This document shows positions 1 through 6,097 of a DNA stretch of 6,097 nt, piece by piece. Where the stretch lies: assembly GCA_945906975.1 (NCBI GenBank), contig CAMDRY010000209.1, positions 1 through 6,097 of the forward strand, in the 5' to 3' direction. Each line of letters starts with the position of its first letter. Position 1 is the first letter of the stretch. Origin of the DNA: Bordetella parapertussis. Its GTDB lineage: Bacteria > Pseudomonadota > Gammaproteobacteria > Burkholderiales > SG8-39. The notes beneath the pieces are model-generated. The model did not search any database and was not told the DNA's origin. It saw nothing but the letters and a program-made list of their open reading frames with translations. The position numbers were made by a program, and so were the translations under genes.

Positions 1-1264
1 CAATGGCTAATGACGCAAGAAGCACCTTTTTCTTCTCTTGCTCTGCCGCCAAGGCAAGTCGGCTCTCTCTCTCCCTGGTCTCCACCTCAGCCCTTAGCCT
101 GATTCGCTCCGCCTCTTGCGCCCTCTTCTTCTGCTCGTCTGCCGCAAAGGCGAGTTGTCGCTCCCTTTCTCTTGACTCCGCTTCGGCCTTTTGCCTGGCC
201 TGTAAATCCTTAATCTTTTGCGCCTCCGCCAGCCTCTGACTTTCAAGCTCTCTTTGCCTGGCAATGTCAATGTCTCTTTGCTTTTGTGCCTCGGCCTCCA
301 ACTCTCTTTTCTTTTGCGCTTCGGCCAGACGCTGCTTCTCCAGTTCTTGCTCTTTGGCAATTTGAGTCTCTTTTTGCTTTGCCGCCGCCACTTCTGCCCT
401 GAGTTTCTCTTGCTTCTCCTTCGCCTCCCTGATCAAGTCCCCGGGGTTAAACGTGTGCTTGTTGCCATCGTTGAACGCGAAGTCATCTTCAAGGCTGCTG
501 GAATCCCACGGGATTTGCCGACCTTCACTCTTTTGCCGCACTTGCAAGCGGACGCGTTTAAACACGTCTTCAATACGCGCCGGTCTTTGCAATTCTTTTA
601 TGAGGTATTGCGTGAACAAGCCATTGCCCGAACTGGCATCCCCGTCCTCAGCCACGTTGCCCGGGGACGTCGCATAAGCCAGATAAGTGCCCGGGGGCGC
701 ATCCAGTTGTGCCAATCCCTTGGCACTTGACTCCCCTTCAAAGGGATTGTCGCGGCAAGCATCGAGCACGATGATATTCATGCGTGTTTTGGCATCCTTG
801 AACGACTGTATGACCAAATTGATATCAATCGTTTCTTTGGGTACATCGGATGCGCTCGCTAATTTTGCCGACACCGGCACCATGTAGTTGCGCCAATCCA
901 ATTGCAGGCCGTGTCCTGCGTAATACAACATGCCAATCGCCTGTTGTCCTTTCAGGATGGCTTGCATTTGGACGATGGCATCGCTCATTTGCTGCCTATT
1001 GCCATCAATGACTTCGATGACCTTAAAGCCCAGTTTTCTTAAAATGATCGCCATGGATTTGGCGTCATTGGTGGGGTTGGCCAGGGCAGGCGCATGCACA
1101 TAGGCCGCATTACCGATAACCAGTGCGATGCGTATATCCAGTGGCGCTTGGGCAAGCGTTCCAAAGGAGGTTAAAAAAAGCCCGAAAAAAACCCTCAGCT
1201 GCAAGACGCGTGCAAGTCTTGCGTCGTTTTTTAGGGCGGCAATGTATGTTTGAATGGACTTCAT
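1..1264 (-). CDS. Caspase-family (peptidase C14) protein with C-terminal coiled coil, 3' end cut by window edge
   Basis: Reading from ATG at 1264, 421 codons stay open to the left edge, so the C-terminus is missing. An in-frame TAG lies about 20 bases upstream. Residues 1-40 look like a signal peptide with a long basic n-region, a hydrophobic stretch (residues 25-34) and a likely cut after AQA at 38-40. The caspase fold follows at about 43-265: strand IALVIGN (46-52), catalytic His118 in YYAGHG, catalytic Cys170 in DACRDNP, then the ATSPG and GNGLFT segments typical of bacterial C14 proteins. Family knowledge says such proteins are cysteine peptidases, often cutting after Arg/Lys or Asp; specificity here is unknown. 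From about 278 to 414 the chain is almost pure E/K/R/Q/A, a predicted coiled coil with a 32-residue internal repeat. No clear Shine-Dalgarno precedes the ATG. The gene lies 607 bases downstream of the CHAT gene. The family call is secure; export and function are inferred. Confidence 0.93.
   Translation of the reverse strand, partial: MKSIQTYIAALKNDARLARVLQLRVFFGLFLTSFGTLAQAPLDIRIALVIGNAAYVHAPALANPTNDAKSMAIILRKLGFKVIEVIDGNRQQMSDAIVQMQAILKGQQAIGMLYYAGHGLQLDWRNYMVPVSAKLASASDVPKETIDINLVIQSFKDAKTRMNIIVLDACRDNPFEGESSAKGLAQLDAPPGTYLAYATSPGNVAEDGDASSGNGLFTQYLIKELQRPARIEDVFKRVRLQVRQKSEGRQIPWDSSSLEDDFAFNDGNKHTFNPGDLIREAKEKQEKLRAEVAAAKQKETQIAKEQELEKQRLAEAQKKRELEAEAQKQRDIDIARQRELESQRLAEAQKIKDLQARQKAEAESRERERQLAFAADEQKKRAQEAERIRLRAEVETRERESRLALAAEQEKKKVLLASLAI
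29..340 (-). repeat. 32-residue (96-base) degenerate repeat within the coiled coil of the caspase protein
   Basis: Two pairs of near-identical segments in the caspase C-terminal tail are each offset by exactly 32 residues. EKQRLAEAQK (residues 309-318, bases 311-340) matches ESQRLAEAQK (341-350, bases 215-244). RERERQLAFAADEQKK (365-380, bases 125-172) resembles RERESRLALAAEQEKK (397-412, bases 29-76). This points to growth of the coiled coil by duplication of a roughly 96-base unit, with later divergence at silent positions. A coiled coil of this composition could mediate self-assembly or act as a spacer; that is inference. Confidence 0.6.
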
Positions 1265-1513
1265 GTTCAGTGAAACTGATTGCTATCAAGCCCATAGGCA
1301 AAGCCAACAACGGTCATGCGGGAATCGCATCCGTCAGGCCAGGCGGCGCGCCCATAGCGCCTTGTGTTCGCATTGTTGATTTCCACTAAATTCTGAGCCG
1401 GTTTTTTTAAGTGATTTTTAAACCACCCCGCGCTAAAACCTCTGCCTGACAATGCGGGAACCGTCGATATTTCCAAGTCGAAGCTGGCTCAAATTCGATG
1501 GAAACCAGCCCCG

Positions 1514-1542
1514 TAAATAGCTCACCTTGCGGCGAAGATCAA
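1514..1542 (-). promoter_or_regulatory. Weak candidate sigma-70 promoter for the caspase gene
   Basis: On the minus strand TTGATC (1542-1537) and TATTTA (1519-1514) are separated by 17 bases, the optimal spacing. The -35 box matches four of six consensus bases and the -10 box only three. It lies about 250 bases upstream of the caspase ATG. The spacing is the main support, and such pairs occur by chance. Confidence 0.15.
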
Positions 1543-1573
1543 CAGAGAGTGAAATCCAGAGGCCAATTTCGCC

Positions 1574-1601
1574 CTATTCGCATACCCTCTATTCGCATAC
1601 C
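1574..1601. repeat. Two-copy direct repeat, 13 bases at 15-base period
   Basis: The 13-mer CTATTCGCATACC occurs at 1574-1586 and again at 1589-1601. A third start, CTAT, follows at 1603 before the sequence diverges. Tandem sites at 15 bases could be operator half-sites or simple slippage; nothing in the sequence decides between them. Confidence 0.7.
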
Positions 1602-1609
1602 TCTATGCG
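1594..1609. repeat. Small hairpin, 6-base stem and 4-base loop
   Basis: CGCATA (1594-1599) pairs perfectly with TATGCG (1604-1609) across the loop CCTC. The left arm lies inside the second copy of the 15-base-period repeat. No T-run follows on either strand, so it does not look like an intrinsic terminator. It might be a dyad protein-binding site. Confidence 0.45.
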
Positions 1610-1792
1610 GCTTCGTTGTTTTGTGTTCCACGATTGGCGACAAGAACCAGCTTTTTGAGCAGTTTAAGCATTACTGTTTTTTGCCTTGAACCCCACAATT
1701 TTACAAAAATTAAACTCCCCCTTTCTTATCCGGAGTGCCGTTTTTCAGTTTTGCCATTACGCGAGACAAACAGTGATCCCTTCCTTCCGCGT

Positions 1793-1863
1793 AAAAGGCC
1801 CCTATTCAGATGCCAGTAACAGTCTTGTCTTTTCAAATAGAGTTTTACTTTGCGCAGGGGGCC
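1793..1863 (-). terminator. Weak candidate terminator downstream of the CHAT gene
   Basis: On the minus strand, starting 8 bases after the CHAT stop codon, GGCCCC (1863-1858) can pair with GGGGCC (1802-1797), which is followed directly by TTTT (1796-1793). The loop of about 55 bases is far longer than in a standard intrinsic terminator and the T-run is short, so this may be coincidence. Confidence 0.18.
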
Positions 1864-1871
1864 GTACGCGT

Positions 1872-4841
1872 TCAACCGCCGCCCTCACCTACCAAAGCGT
1901 AAGGCGCCCAGAATGCCGGATGCTCGTACCGCTTTTCCAGCATCACGGCCATCATCGCGCTGCGCAGCGCCATGGCACGGGTGATCCCCGCTTGATAGGC
2001 TTCAAATGTTTTTGTCGTGAGCAGCGTTGCGCTCGCGCTGTCCACCGCCCAGTGCGTCACCAAAAGACTGCGACTGCCGGCATAAAAAAATCCCCGTGCG
2101 AGGCCAGACATCGCCTCTTCCACGCGACCATCGGCACCCGCCGTATTGCAGGCGCTCAGCACCACCCACTCGGCGTTCAGCTTCAGGCCGAGCACGTCTT
2201 CAAGCGTCAGTAAGGGGGAGGCCCCGGGCACATCGGACGAGGCCATCGCCAGCGCCGGCTGGTCCAGATTAGGCAGGTCGCCGGGTAAAAGACCGTGCGT
2301 GGCAAATACGATGACGCGTTTTTGCACAAGACTGCCGTCTTGGCTGGCTGCCAGGACAGATGCACGGGTCGCAGCTGCGCCCAGAATGACGTCTCGTTCG
2401 AGGTTGGCTTTGAGTGTCCGGGCCAAGGCGATCACCTCGACCCTTGTATCGGGAAGGGGAGGAATTTCAGCGTAGCGCAAAACGTCTACCCTGCTTTTTT
2501 CGATATCCAACACCTGCTCGGGACGGCTGCGTATTACCGATCTGGCCGACGTGCCAAGCGCCGCGGCACCATCCCTCCCCTCGGTACGCAAGGCGGCAAA
2601 GAGCGGATCGCCCCAGGCGAGCAATGCCTGCGTTCCGGAGGGCGTTTGCGCCAAGCGCTTGAGTGACATCCACGCATTCGCCGACGGTATGTGGCTGATC
2701 GCATAATCGCGAATCATCCAAGGCGCCCCAAGGCTGCGGCCGGATGACCATGGTTTGGTGGGTATTACAGAAAATGGCAACTGCCCCAACGCACCGGATG
2801 TTGCAATCACAAGATGTGTCTTCCCCTTCAAAACAGACTCCATCGGCAGGAAAAAATGCCGGTAGAGCGCATAGGCCGCGTCAAAATTAAACACCGGCAT
2901 GGCCGAGCCCTGGCCTGCGACATCAAGTGTTTCGCGCACCTGTCTTACCAACTTTGCCACCGCGACCGCGCCGATCGGGCTTCTGTGAAAGTGCACGCGC
3001 CCCTCCGGGCTCACGCTAAAGACATAGGTTTCCTCTTCCAGGGGCAAAAGAGAGACGAAAAGCTCCCCCTTCGCTAATTGACCCGCCACTTCATCCGGAT
3101 TGGGAACCTTGGGCTGTAATAGCTGGAAATAGTCTGGGAATTCTTTTTTTATTTGATCTTTGAAGCCACGGCGCAAGACCTCAAGCTCGGCGATGCGCGT
3201 GCGCATAGCCCTGACCACCGCTGAATTTCTTCGCTCAGATCCCTCGCTGCCTTGTTCTGTCACGTAGCGGTAAAGGCTGGCCAGTTCATTTTTCGTGTCC
3301 TGATCTTTGCGCACGATTGCGGCAAGTCCGGGCTGTTTTATACCGACCCGTGCGGCGGCCTCGGCAATGGCCTGCTGGACCGAAGAGGCGATTAAATGGT
3401 TCGCGGCGACAAATGCCTCGGCAGCCACTTTTTCAGTCTGTAACGCCTCCATCGAGAGCAGTTTCAGGTAGGACTTCACAATCAAGTCCTTCACCGAGCG
3501 CCGGAACGCATTTTCCTGATAGTCGGCCGCCAAGGTGCCCGGATTGGTCATGTCCCTGATCGCGATTTCAAATTCCGCGCGGGCTTTAGACGCATCCCCG
3601 GGGGACGTGCCGCGCGACAGGGAGACGGCGTAAAGCCCCCGGACGAGCGACGTAAAATAATGGTTAGCGCCAAAATTATTCACATGCCAATCGAGCGAGC
3701 GCTGATACAAGCCTTGCGCTTCGATAACCCTGCCGGCATTCATGTAGGCCAATGCACGGATTGGGATCTGCCTGGCTATCGAAGCGAGTCGCGTATCAGT
3801 CCCGACAATGGCATCTATTTCATCAAACTGCGCTACGGCCTCTGTCCATTTTCCCTGGCCTGCCAGGGCACTATTGATGCGCATCCGCGTCCACAGCGAC
3901 TGCGCCGCATTCTCGGCGTAACCTTGTTTTTTCTGTGCCTGCCGGACCATCAAACCAATTTTCAGGGTCTCGGCATAATTGCCCTCACTAAAGCGCAGAT
4001 CCGCCACACGGCGGAAAAACCCAGTCATTTTGTCCTCATTCAGGTCGTAGAGACGGAAAAGGGCATAGGCAGATCTGAGCGACTCGTCGGCGTCAAGCAG
4101 GCGGCCTACCGCGGTCTGAATTGCTGCCAACTCTGTCGCGACCCCGGCATGCGTGCTCCTGGAAAACGTGCGCTGCCGCTGGTCGACGAATGACTCGAAT
4201 TGCCTCAGTTCATTGCCATTGGCTATCGCCAGACGGGCGGCCTGCAGTGCCTCATCAAATCGCCCCATGCGCGAAAAAAGCCGCCCCCGCACATTGTTGT
4301 ACTCCATCTCGGCGCGTTTCAGCCAGTAACCGGCCTCGCCCCCCAAGCTACGGCTAAAATCTTTTTTGATGACCGCGTCGGCGCCCGCAAGCAGTTCCTC
4401 GGCACGTTTGAGATTGTTCTGTTCGATATATCCCAATGCCAGGCGAGCCCTCGCGCGCACTACCTGATTGGGAATTTTCAAATCCTTGATAAGCAACTCA
4501 AGGAGCGCGAATCCCTCTGATACTTTCTCGGTGTTGAGCAAAAAAGTGCCTAGCGTCCAGCGCGAATCGATTTCTGGCTGGACCCGATACCATTCTCTAA
4601 GCACTTTTTCACGCGCCTGAACGTCACCCAAGCGGAATGCAGCTGCATCTTGGGCTTGAAAGTGTTCTCGCATCTGTCTCGGAGAATTGACTGGCGAAGC
4701 GGGCAAACTCAATATCGCCCCCAGCCGAACGATCTCTTCAGGATCGAGCTTCAAGCCCGAAACCAAGTCCGCCTCCTGTCCGAAGCCCGAAAACGACAGG
4801 AGCAAACCCAGAACAAACGCCAGGCGTCTAATTTTTTGCAC
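1872..4841 (-). CDS. Secreted TPR-repeat protein with C-terminal CHAT protease domain
   Basis: The frame runs from GTG at 4841 (989 aa), or from ATG at 4880 (1002 aa), to TGA at 1872. I prefer the GTG: a perfect AAGGAG lies six bases upstream, and it gives a compact signal peptide (QKIRR, then a hydrophobic run, probable cut at FG/Q near residue 21). The ATG has no ribosome site. Numbered from the GTG, residues about 60-450 are amphipathic helical repeats of TPR type, and 450-580 is a helical linker with the FPDYFQLL motif usual before CHAT domains. About 582-987 is the CHAT domain, with catalytic His849 in ATHG, Cys898 in LSACNTAG, and the closing HPAFWAPYALVGEGG. CHAT proteins are clan CD cysteine proteases related to caspases and separase. 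TPRs usually bind a partner or substrate, here unknown. It is the last gene of the OmpA-Ig-lipoprotein-CHAT run. Protease call strong; export inferred. Confidence 0.94.
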   Translation of the reverse strand: MQKIRRLAFVLGLLLSFSGFGQEADLVSGLKLDPEEIVRLGAILSLPASPVNSPRQMREHFQAQDAAAFRLGDVQAREKVLREWYRVQPEIDSRWTLGTFLLNTEKVSEGFALLELLIKDLKIPNQVVRARARLALGYIEQNNLKRAEELLAGADAVIKKDFSRSLGGEAGYWLKRAEMEYNNVRGRLFSRMGRFDEALQAARLAIANGNELRQFESFVDQRQRTFSRSTHAGVATELAAIQTAVGRLLDADESLRSAYALFRLYDLNEDKMTGFFRRVADLRFSEGNYAETLKIGLMVRQAQKKQGYAENAAQSLWTRMRINSALAGQGKWTEAVAQFDEIDAIVGTDTRLASIARQIPIRALAYMNAGRVIEAQGLYQRSLDWHVNNFGANHYFTSLVRGLYAVSLSRGTSPGDASKARAEFEIAIRDMTNPGTLAADYQENAFRRSVKDLIVKSYLKLLSMEALQTEKVAAEAFVAANHLIASSVQQAIAEAAARVGIKQPGLAAIVRKDQDTKNELASLYRYVTEQGSEGSERRNSAVVRAMRTRIAELEVLRRGFKDQIKKEFPDYFQLLQPKVPNPDEVAGQLAKGELFVSLLPLEEETYVFSVSPEGRVHFHRSPIGAVAVAKLVRQVRETLDVAGQGSAMPVFNFDAAYALYRHFFLPMESVLKGKTHLVIATSGALGQLPFSVIPTKPWSSGRSLGAPWMIRDYAISHIPSANAWMSLKRLAQTPSGTQALLAWGDPLFAALRTEGRDGAAALGTSARSVIRSRPEQVLDIEKSRVDVLRYAEIPPLPDTRVEVIALARTLKANLERDVILGAAATRASVLAASQDGSLVQKRVIVFATHGLLPGDLPNLDQPALAMASSDVPGASPLLTLEDVLGLKLNAEWVVLSACNTAGADGRVEEAMSGLARGFFYAGSRSLLVTHWAVDSASATLLTTKTFEAYQAGITRAMALRSAMMAVMLEKRYEHPAFWAPYALVGEGGG

Positions 4842-4847
4842 CGCTTG

Positions 4848-4853
4848 CTCCTT
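4848..4853 (-). promoter_or_regulatory. Strong ribosome binding site deciding the CHAT start (GTG at 4841)
   Basis: AAGGAG on the minus strand ends six bases before GTG at 4841-4839, which is optimal spacing. It lies inside the longer frame that starts with ATG at 4880. It argues that the first 13 codons of that longer frame are not translated, or are only a minor form. Confidence 0.65.
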
Positions 4854-4888
4854 GAGCGCGATCAAGTCGACAAGCCCCATGCCGCGAA

Positions 4889-5365
4889 CTATCTTCGATG
4901 GAGAACGATAGACTCGACCAGCCTGTCGCCTGAGGGGTCATTCTTTAAGATGATCTGCGCATCGTAGCCCCGCACCGACTCTTGCAAAACCTGCTCCGCC
5001 TTTTGTCCTCTGAGCGCATTCCACAAGGCTGGCAACAAGGAAAGCAGGGGTAGGCCCCGCGGTTGCAGATCGCCCGGCGGAAGGACAATTTTCACCTCAC
5101 CGCCTTCATGCTGAAGGGTGGTCATCCAAGGCTTGAGTCGGTCAGGCAACTGGCTTGGCTTGACCTTGTCGATAAATGCGATTTTGACCGTGTCGGGCTT
5201 GACGTCCAGGACCTGACGAAGCTGGGCATCAAACAACGGCAAGTCAACAAATTGCAGCGGCCCTTCGGGCACATTCACCAAAACCGGGGTGGTGCAAGCC
5301 GCCATGAGTAAAAGGCATAGCAGGTGGCCATTTCGGGCGACCCTCGCCAGGCGCTGCGGCTTCAT
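4889..5365 (-). CDS. Small putative outer-membrane lipoprotein of unknown function
   Basis: The product is 158 aa and I do not recognise the family. Residues 1-23 form a type II signal peptide: basic start (KPQRLARVARN), hydrophobic LLCLLL, then lipobox M21-A-A-C24. The residue after the Cys is Thr rather than Asp, which by the Lol +2 rule suggests sorting to the outer membrane. The mature part looks globular: a VKIAFIDKV strand, a segment with LPDRLKPWMTTLQHEGGEVKIVLPPGD, a Leu/Pro-rich stretch near 105-115, and a C-terminal half ending in GYDAQIILKND and VESIVLHRR. The ATG overlaps the preceding stop codon as ATGA, so translation is probably coupled to the upstream gene. The CHAT gene begins 8 (ATG) or 47 (GTG) bases downstream. 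The context suggests a periplasmic partner or anchor of the CHAT protein; that is inference. Confidence 0.88.
   Translation of the reverse strand: MKPQRLARVARNGHLLCLLLMAACTTPVLVNVPEGPLQFVDLPLFDAQLRQVLDVKPDTVKIAFIDKVKPSQLPDRLKPWMTTLQHEGGEVKIVLPPGDLQPRGLPLLSLLPALWNALRGQKAEQVLQESVRGYDAQIILKNDPSGDRLVESIVLHRR
5362..5365 (-). other. ATGA stop/start overlap coupling two genes
   Basis: The lipoprotein ATG (5365-5363) and the TGA of the Ig-like protein (5364-5362) share bases. This four-base overlap is a common arrangement for translational coupling and supports a single polycistronic mRNA. Confidence 0.85.
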
Positions 5366-5808
5366 TGCACCGTAACCGAAAGCAGTTGCGTACCGGTGCG
5401 GCCGACGCTATCTTCGATTTCTAGAAAGATGCGGTGTGAGCCTACGGGTAGGGACGCCGCCTCGACGGTGAGGCCCTCGGCGCTTAGCTTCGCGACCTGC
5501 AGCAGCCTGCTGGTGATGTCCACCCTAAAGGCCCCATATAAGGCCCTGAACGATTCTGGCTTCGCGGCCGACGGGGACACTGGCCGAAACCGCAACTGAA
5601 CTTTTGTTGGAGAGCTGACTGCCCCGCTTATGTCGGGAAATACGATCTCGATCTGAGGGGCGTCGGGAACCTTGGCTGCACGCGGAGAAAGTAGCGGCAC
5701 GGCGGCCGAGGCACGCGCCTCTTGTTCGGTGACCAGTTGAAGCTGTCCGAACGCTGAAGTGGAGGCCGCCAATATTAGTAAAAAAAGTAATCGCATCGTC
5801 ACAGTCAT
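5362..5808 (-). CDS. Small secreted protein with Ig-like beta-rich C-terminal half
   Basis: The product is 148 aa from ATG at 5808; a second in-frame ATG at 5796 (Met5) would give a more compact signal peptide. Residues 5-21 are hydrophobic (LLFLLILAAS) and end at SAFG, with Gln22 the likely mature N-terminus, much as in the CHAT protein. After a Pro/Ala-rich linker (about 35-50), residues 52-148 carry alternating strands: IEIVFPDIS, VQLRFRPVS, FRVDITSRLL, GLTVEAASLPVGSHRIFLEIEDSVG and TQLLSVTV. The PVGSHRIFLEIEDSVGRTG pattern resembles the end of bacterial Ig-like domains, which usually mediate binding. It has no Cys and no catalytic motif. It starts four bases after the OmpA stop and overlaps the lipoprotein start by four, so it sits mid-operon. 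The precise family is not recognised. Confidence 0.87.
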   Translation of the reverse strand: MTVTMRLLFLLILAASTSAFGQLQLVTEQEARASAAVPLLSPRAAKVPDAPQIEIVFPDISGAVSSPTKVQLRFRPVSPSAAKPESFRALYGAFRVDITSRLLQVAKLSAEGLTVEAASLPVGSHRIFLEIEDSVGRTGTQLLSVTVQ

Positions 5809-5812
5809 CCAG

Positions 5813-6097
5813 TTAGTCGATCGTGCTTATTCGTACCCGCCGGTTGTCAGGCGATAACGGGTCATTCTTGTTAAGCAGCTCAGAAAAGCCCTTGCCCAGG
5901 GGCGTCAGCCGTTCCGCTGCAACACCTTGCTGCGCCAAAAAGCCGGCCACAGATTGCGCCCTTCTTTCGGAAAGGGCCTGGTTATATTGGGCCGTCCCTT
6001 TGGCATCGGTATGCCCCTCAACCTGAAAACGCAAGGCCTGCAACTGCTCGAGTTTCATTGCACTGGCCAGGCGCTCGAGTTGCGGGTTGCTCGATTC
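5813..6097 (-). CDS. OmpA-family peptidoglycan-binding protein, C-terminal fragment (5' end beyond window)
   Basis: Ninety-four codons plus TAA are visible, and the frame is open to the right edge. The ATG at 6058 is internal: the 13 codons before it (ESSNPQLERLASA) belong to the domain, and together they read like a standard OmpA-like domain. The signature is clear: NPQLERLA, then RFQVEGHTDAKG, QALSERRAQSVAGFL, LTPLGKGFSELL, and the closing NRRVRIS. The Asp of HTD and an Arg of SERRA match the residues that bind meso-diaminopimelate in peptidoglycan in OmpA-like domains. The domain is complete or nearly so here; the N-terminal part that would tell a barrel, a lipoprotein or a longer fusion apart is outside. 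It is the most upstream visible gene of the run and could tether a complex to the cell wall. Confidence 0.95.
   Translation of the reverse strand, partial: ESSNPQLERLASAMKLEQLQALRFQVEGHTDAKGTAQYNQALSERRAQSVAGFLAQQGVAAERLTPLGKGFSELLNKNDPLSPDNRRVRISTID

Larger units (their letters stand above)
1265..1871. other. 607-base intergenic region without a supported gene
   Basis: This stretch separates the CHAT gene stop from the caspase gene start. The short frames on both strands lack ribosome sites, recognisable motifs and plausible composition. It appears less GC-rich than the flanking genes. It holds a 15-base-period tandem repeat (1574-1601) with an adjoining small hairpin, an AT-rich stretch flanked by GGTTT/AAACC (1400-1424), and a small inverted repeat ATGCG/CGCAT (1316-1330). 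The caspase gene promoter probably lies here, but no strong sigma-70 pair is visible. The best minus-strand candidate is TTGATC (1537-1542) and TATTTA (1514-1519), separated by 17 bases, and it is weak. Confidence 0.6.

Noticed and set aside
94..360. Minus-strand frame of 88 codons rich in Lys/Arg
   Set aside because: It is another frame of the same strand inside the caspase coiled-coil codons, where the composition suppresses stops.
3..730. Plus-strand open frames opposite the caspase coiled coil, Ser/Leu-rich
   Set aside because: They are antisense readings of an E/K/R/A-rich coiled coil, whose complement naturally gives Leu/Ser/Phe-rich frames without stops. They have no motifs or ribosome sites.
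1..1264. Possible frameshift in the caspase gene
   Set aside because: Careful reading keeps one frame from ATG 1264 through His118, Cys170 and the coiled coil to base 2. The gene is only cut by the window edge.
1574..1609. CRISPR-like array
   Set aside because: There are only two 13-base copies with a 2-base gap and no spacers. It is a simple tandem repeat.
1498..2213. Plus-strand frames across the intergenic gap and the CHAT 3' end
   Set aside because: They have no ribosome site or recognisable domain, and they run into antisense of the well-supported CHAT domain.
3660..4193. Plus-strand frame of 177 codons opposite the TPR region
   Set aside because: It lies wholly antisense to the TPR-CHAT gene, which has clear motifs. 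Composition and lack of motifs mark it as a shadow.

Overview
The window reads almost entirely on the minus strand. It holds part of a gene cluster from a Gram-negative, probably betaproteobacterial organism. The Gram-negative call rests on an OmpA-type domain, a lipobox protein and three further exported-looking proteins; the class is an inference from protein style and moderately high GC, not something proven here.

In transcription order (right to left) the layout is as follows. (1) The C-terminal end of an OmpA-family peptidoglycan-binding protein, cut by the right edge. (2) A small secreted protein with a beta-rich, Ig-like C-terminal half. (3) A small lipoprotein whose start overlaps the previous stop by four bases (ATGA). 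(4) A protein of about 1000 residues with a signal peptide, TPR-like helical repeats and a C-terminal CHAT protease domain with His and Cys intact. (5) A 607-base gap without a convincing gene. (6) A caspase-family (peptidase C14) protein with intact His/Cys and a long charged coiled coil that runs off the left edge.

Genes 1 to 4 are spaced like one operon, with gaps of 4, -4 and 8 to 47 bases. The caspase gene is co-oriented but separated, and may have its own promoter. Its reading frame stays open to the left edge (421 codons).

The striking point is that two clan CD cysteine proteases of different families, CHAT and caspase-like, lie side by side, and both start with what look like signal peptides. 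They sit beside an envelope-anchoring OmpA domain and a lipoprotein. If the signal peptides are real, this is a periplasmic or envelope-attached protease pair rather than a cytoplasmic suicide system such as TPR-CHAT/Craspase. No substrate can be read from the sequence. No RNA genes, CRISPR arrays, insertion sequences or plus-strand genes were found.
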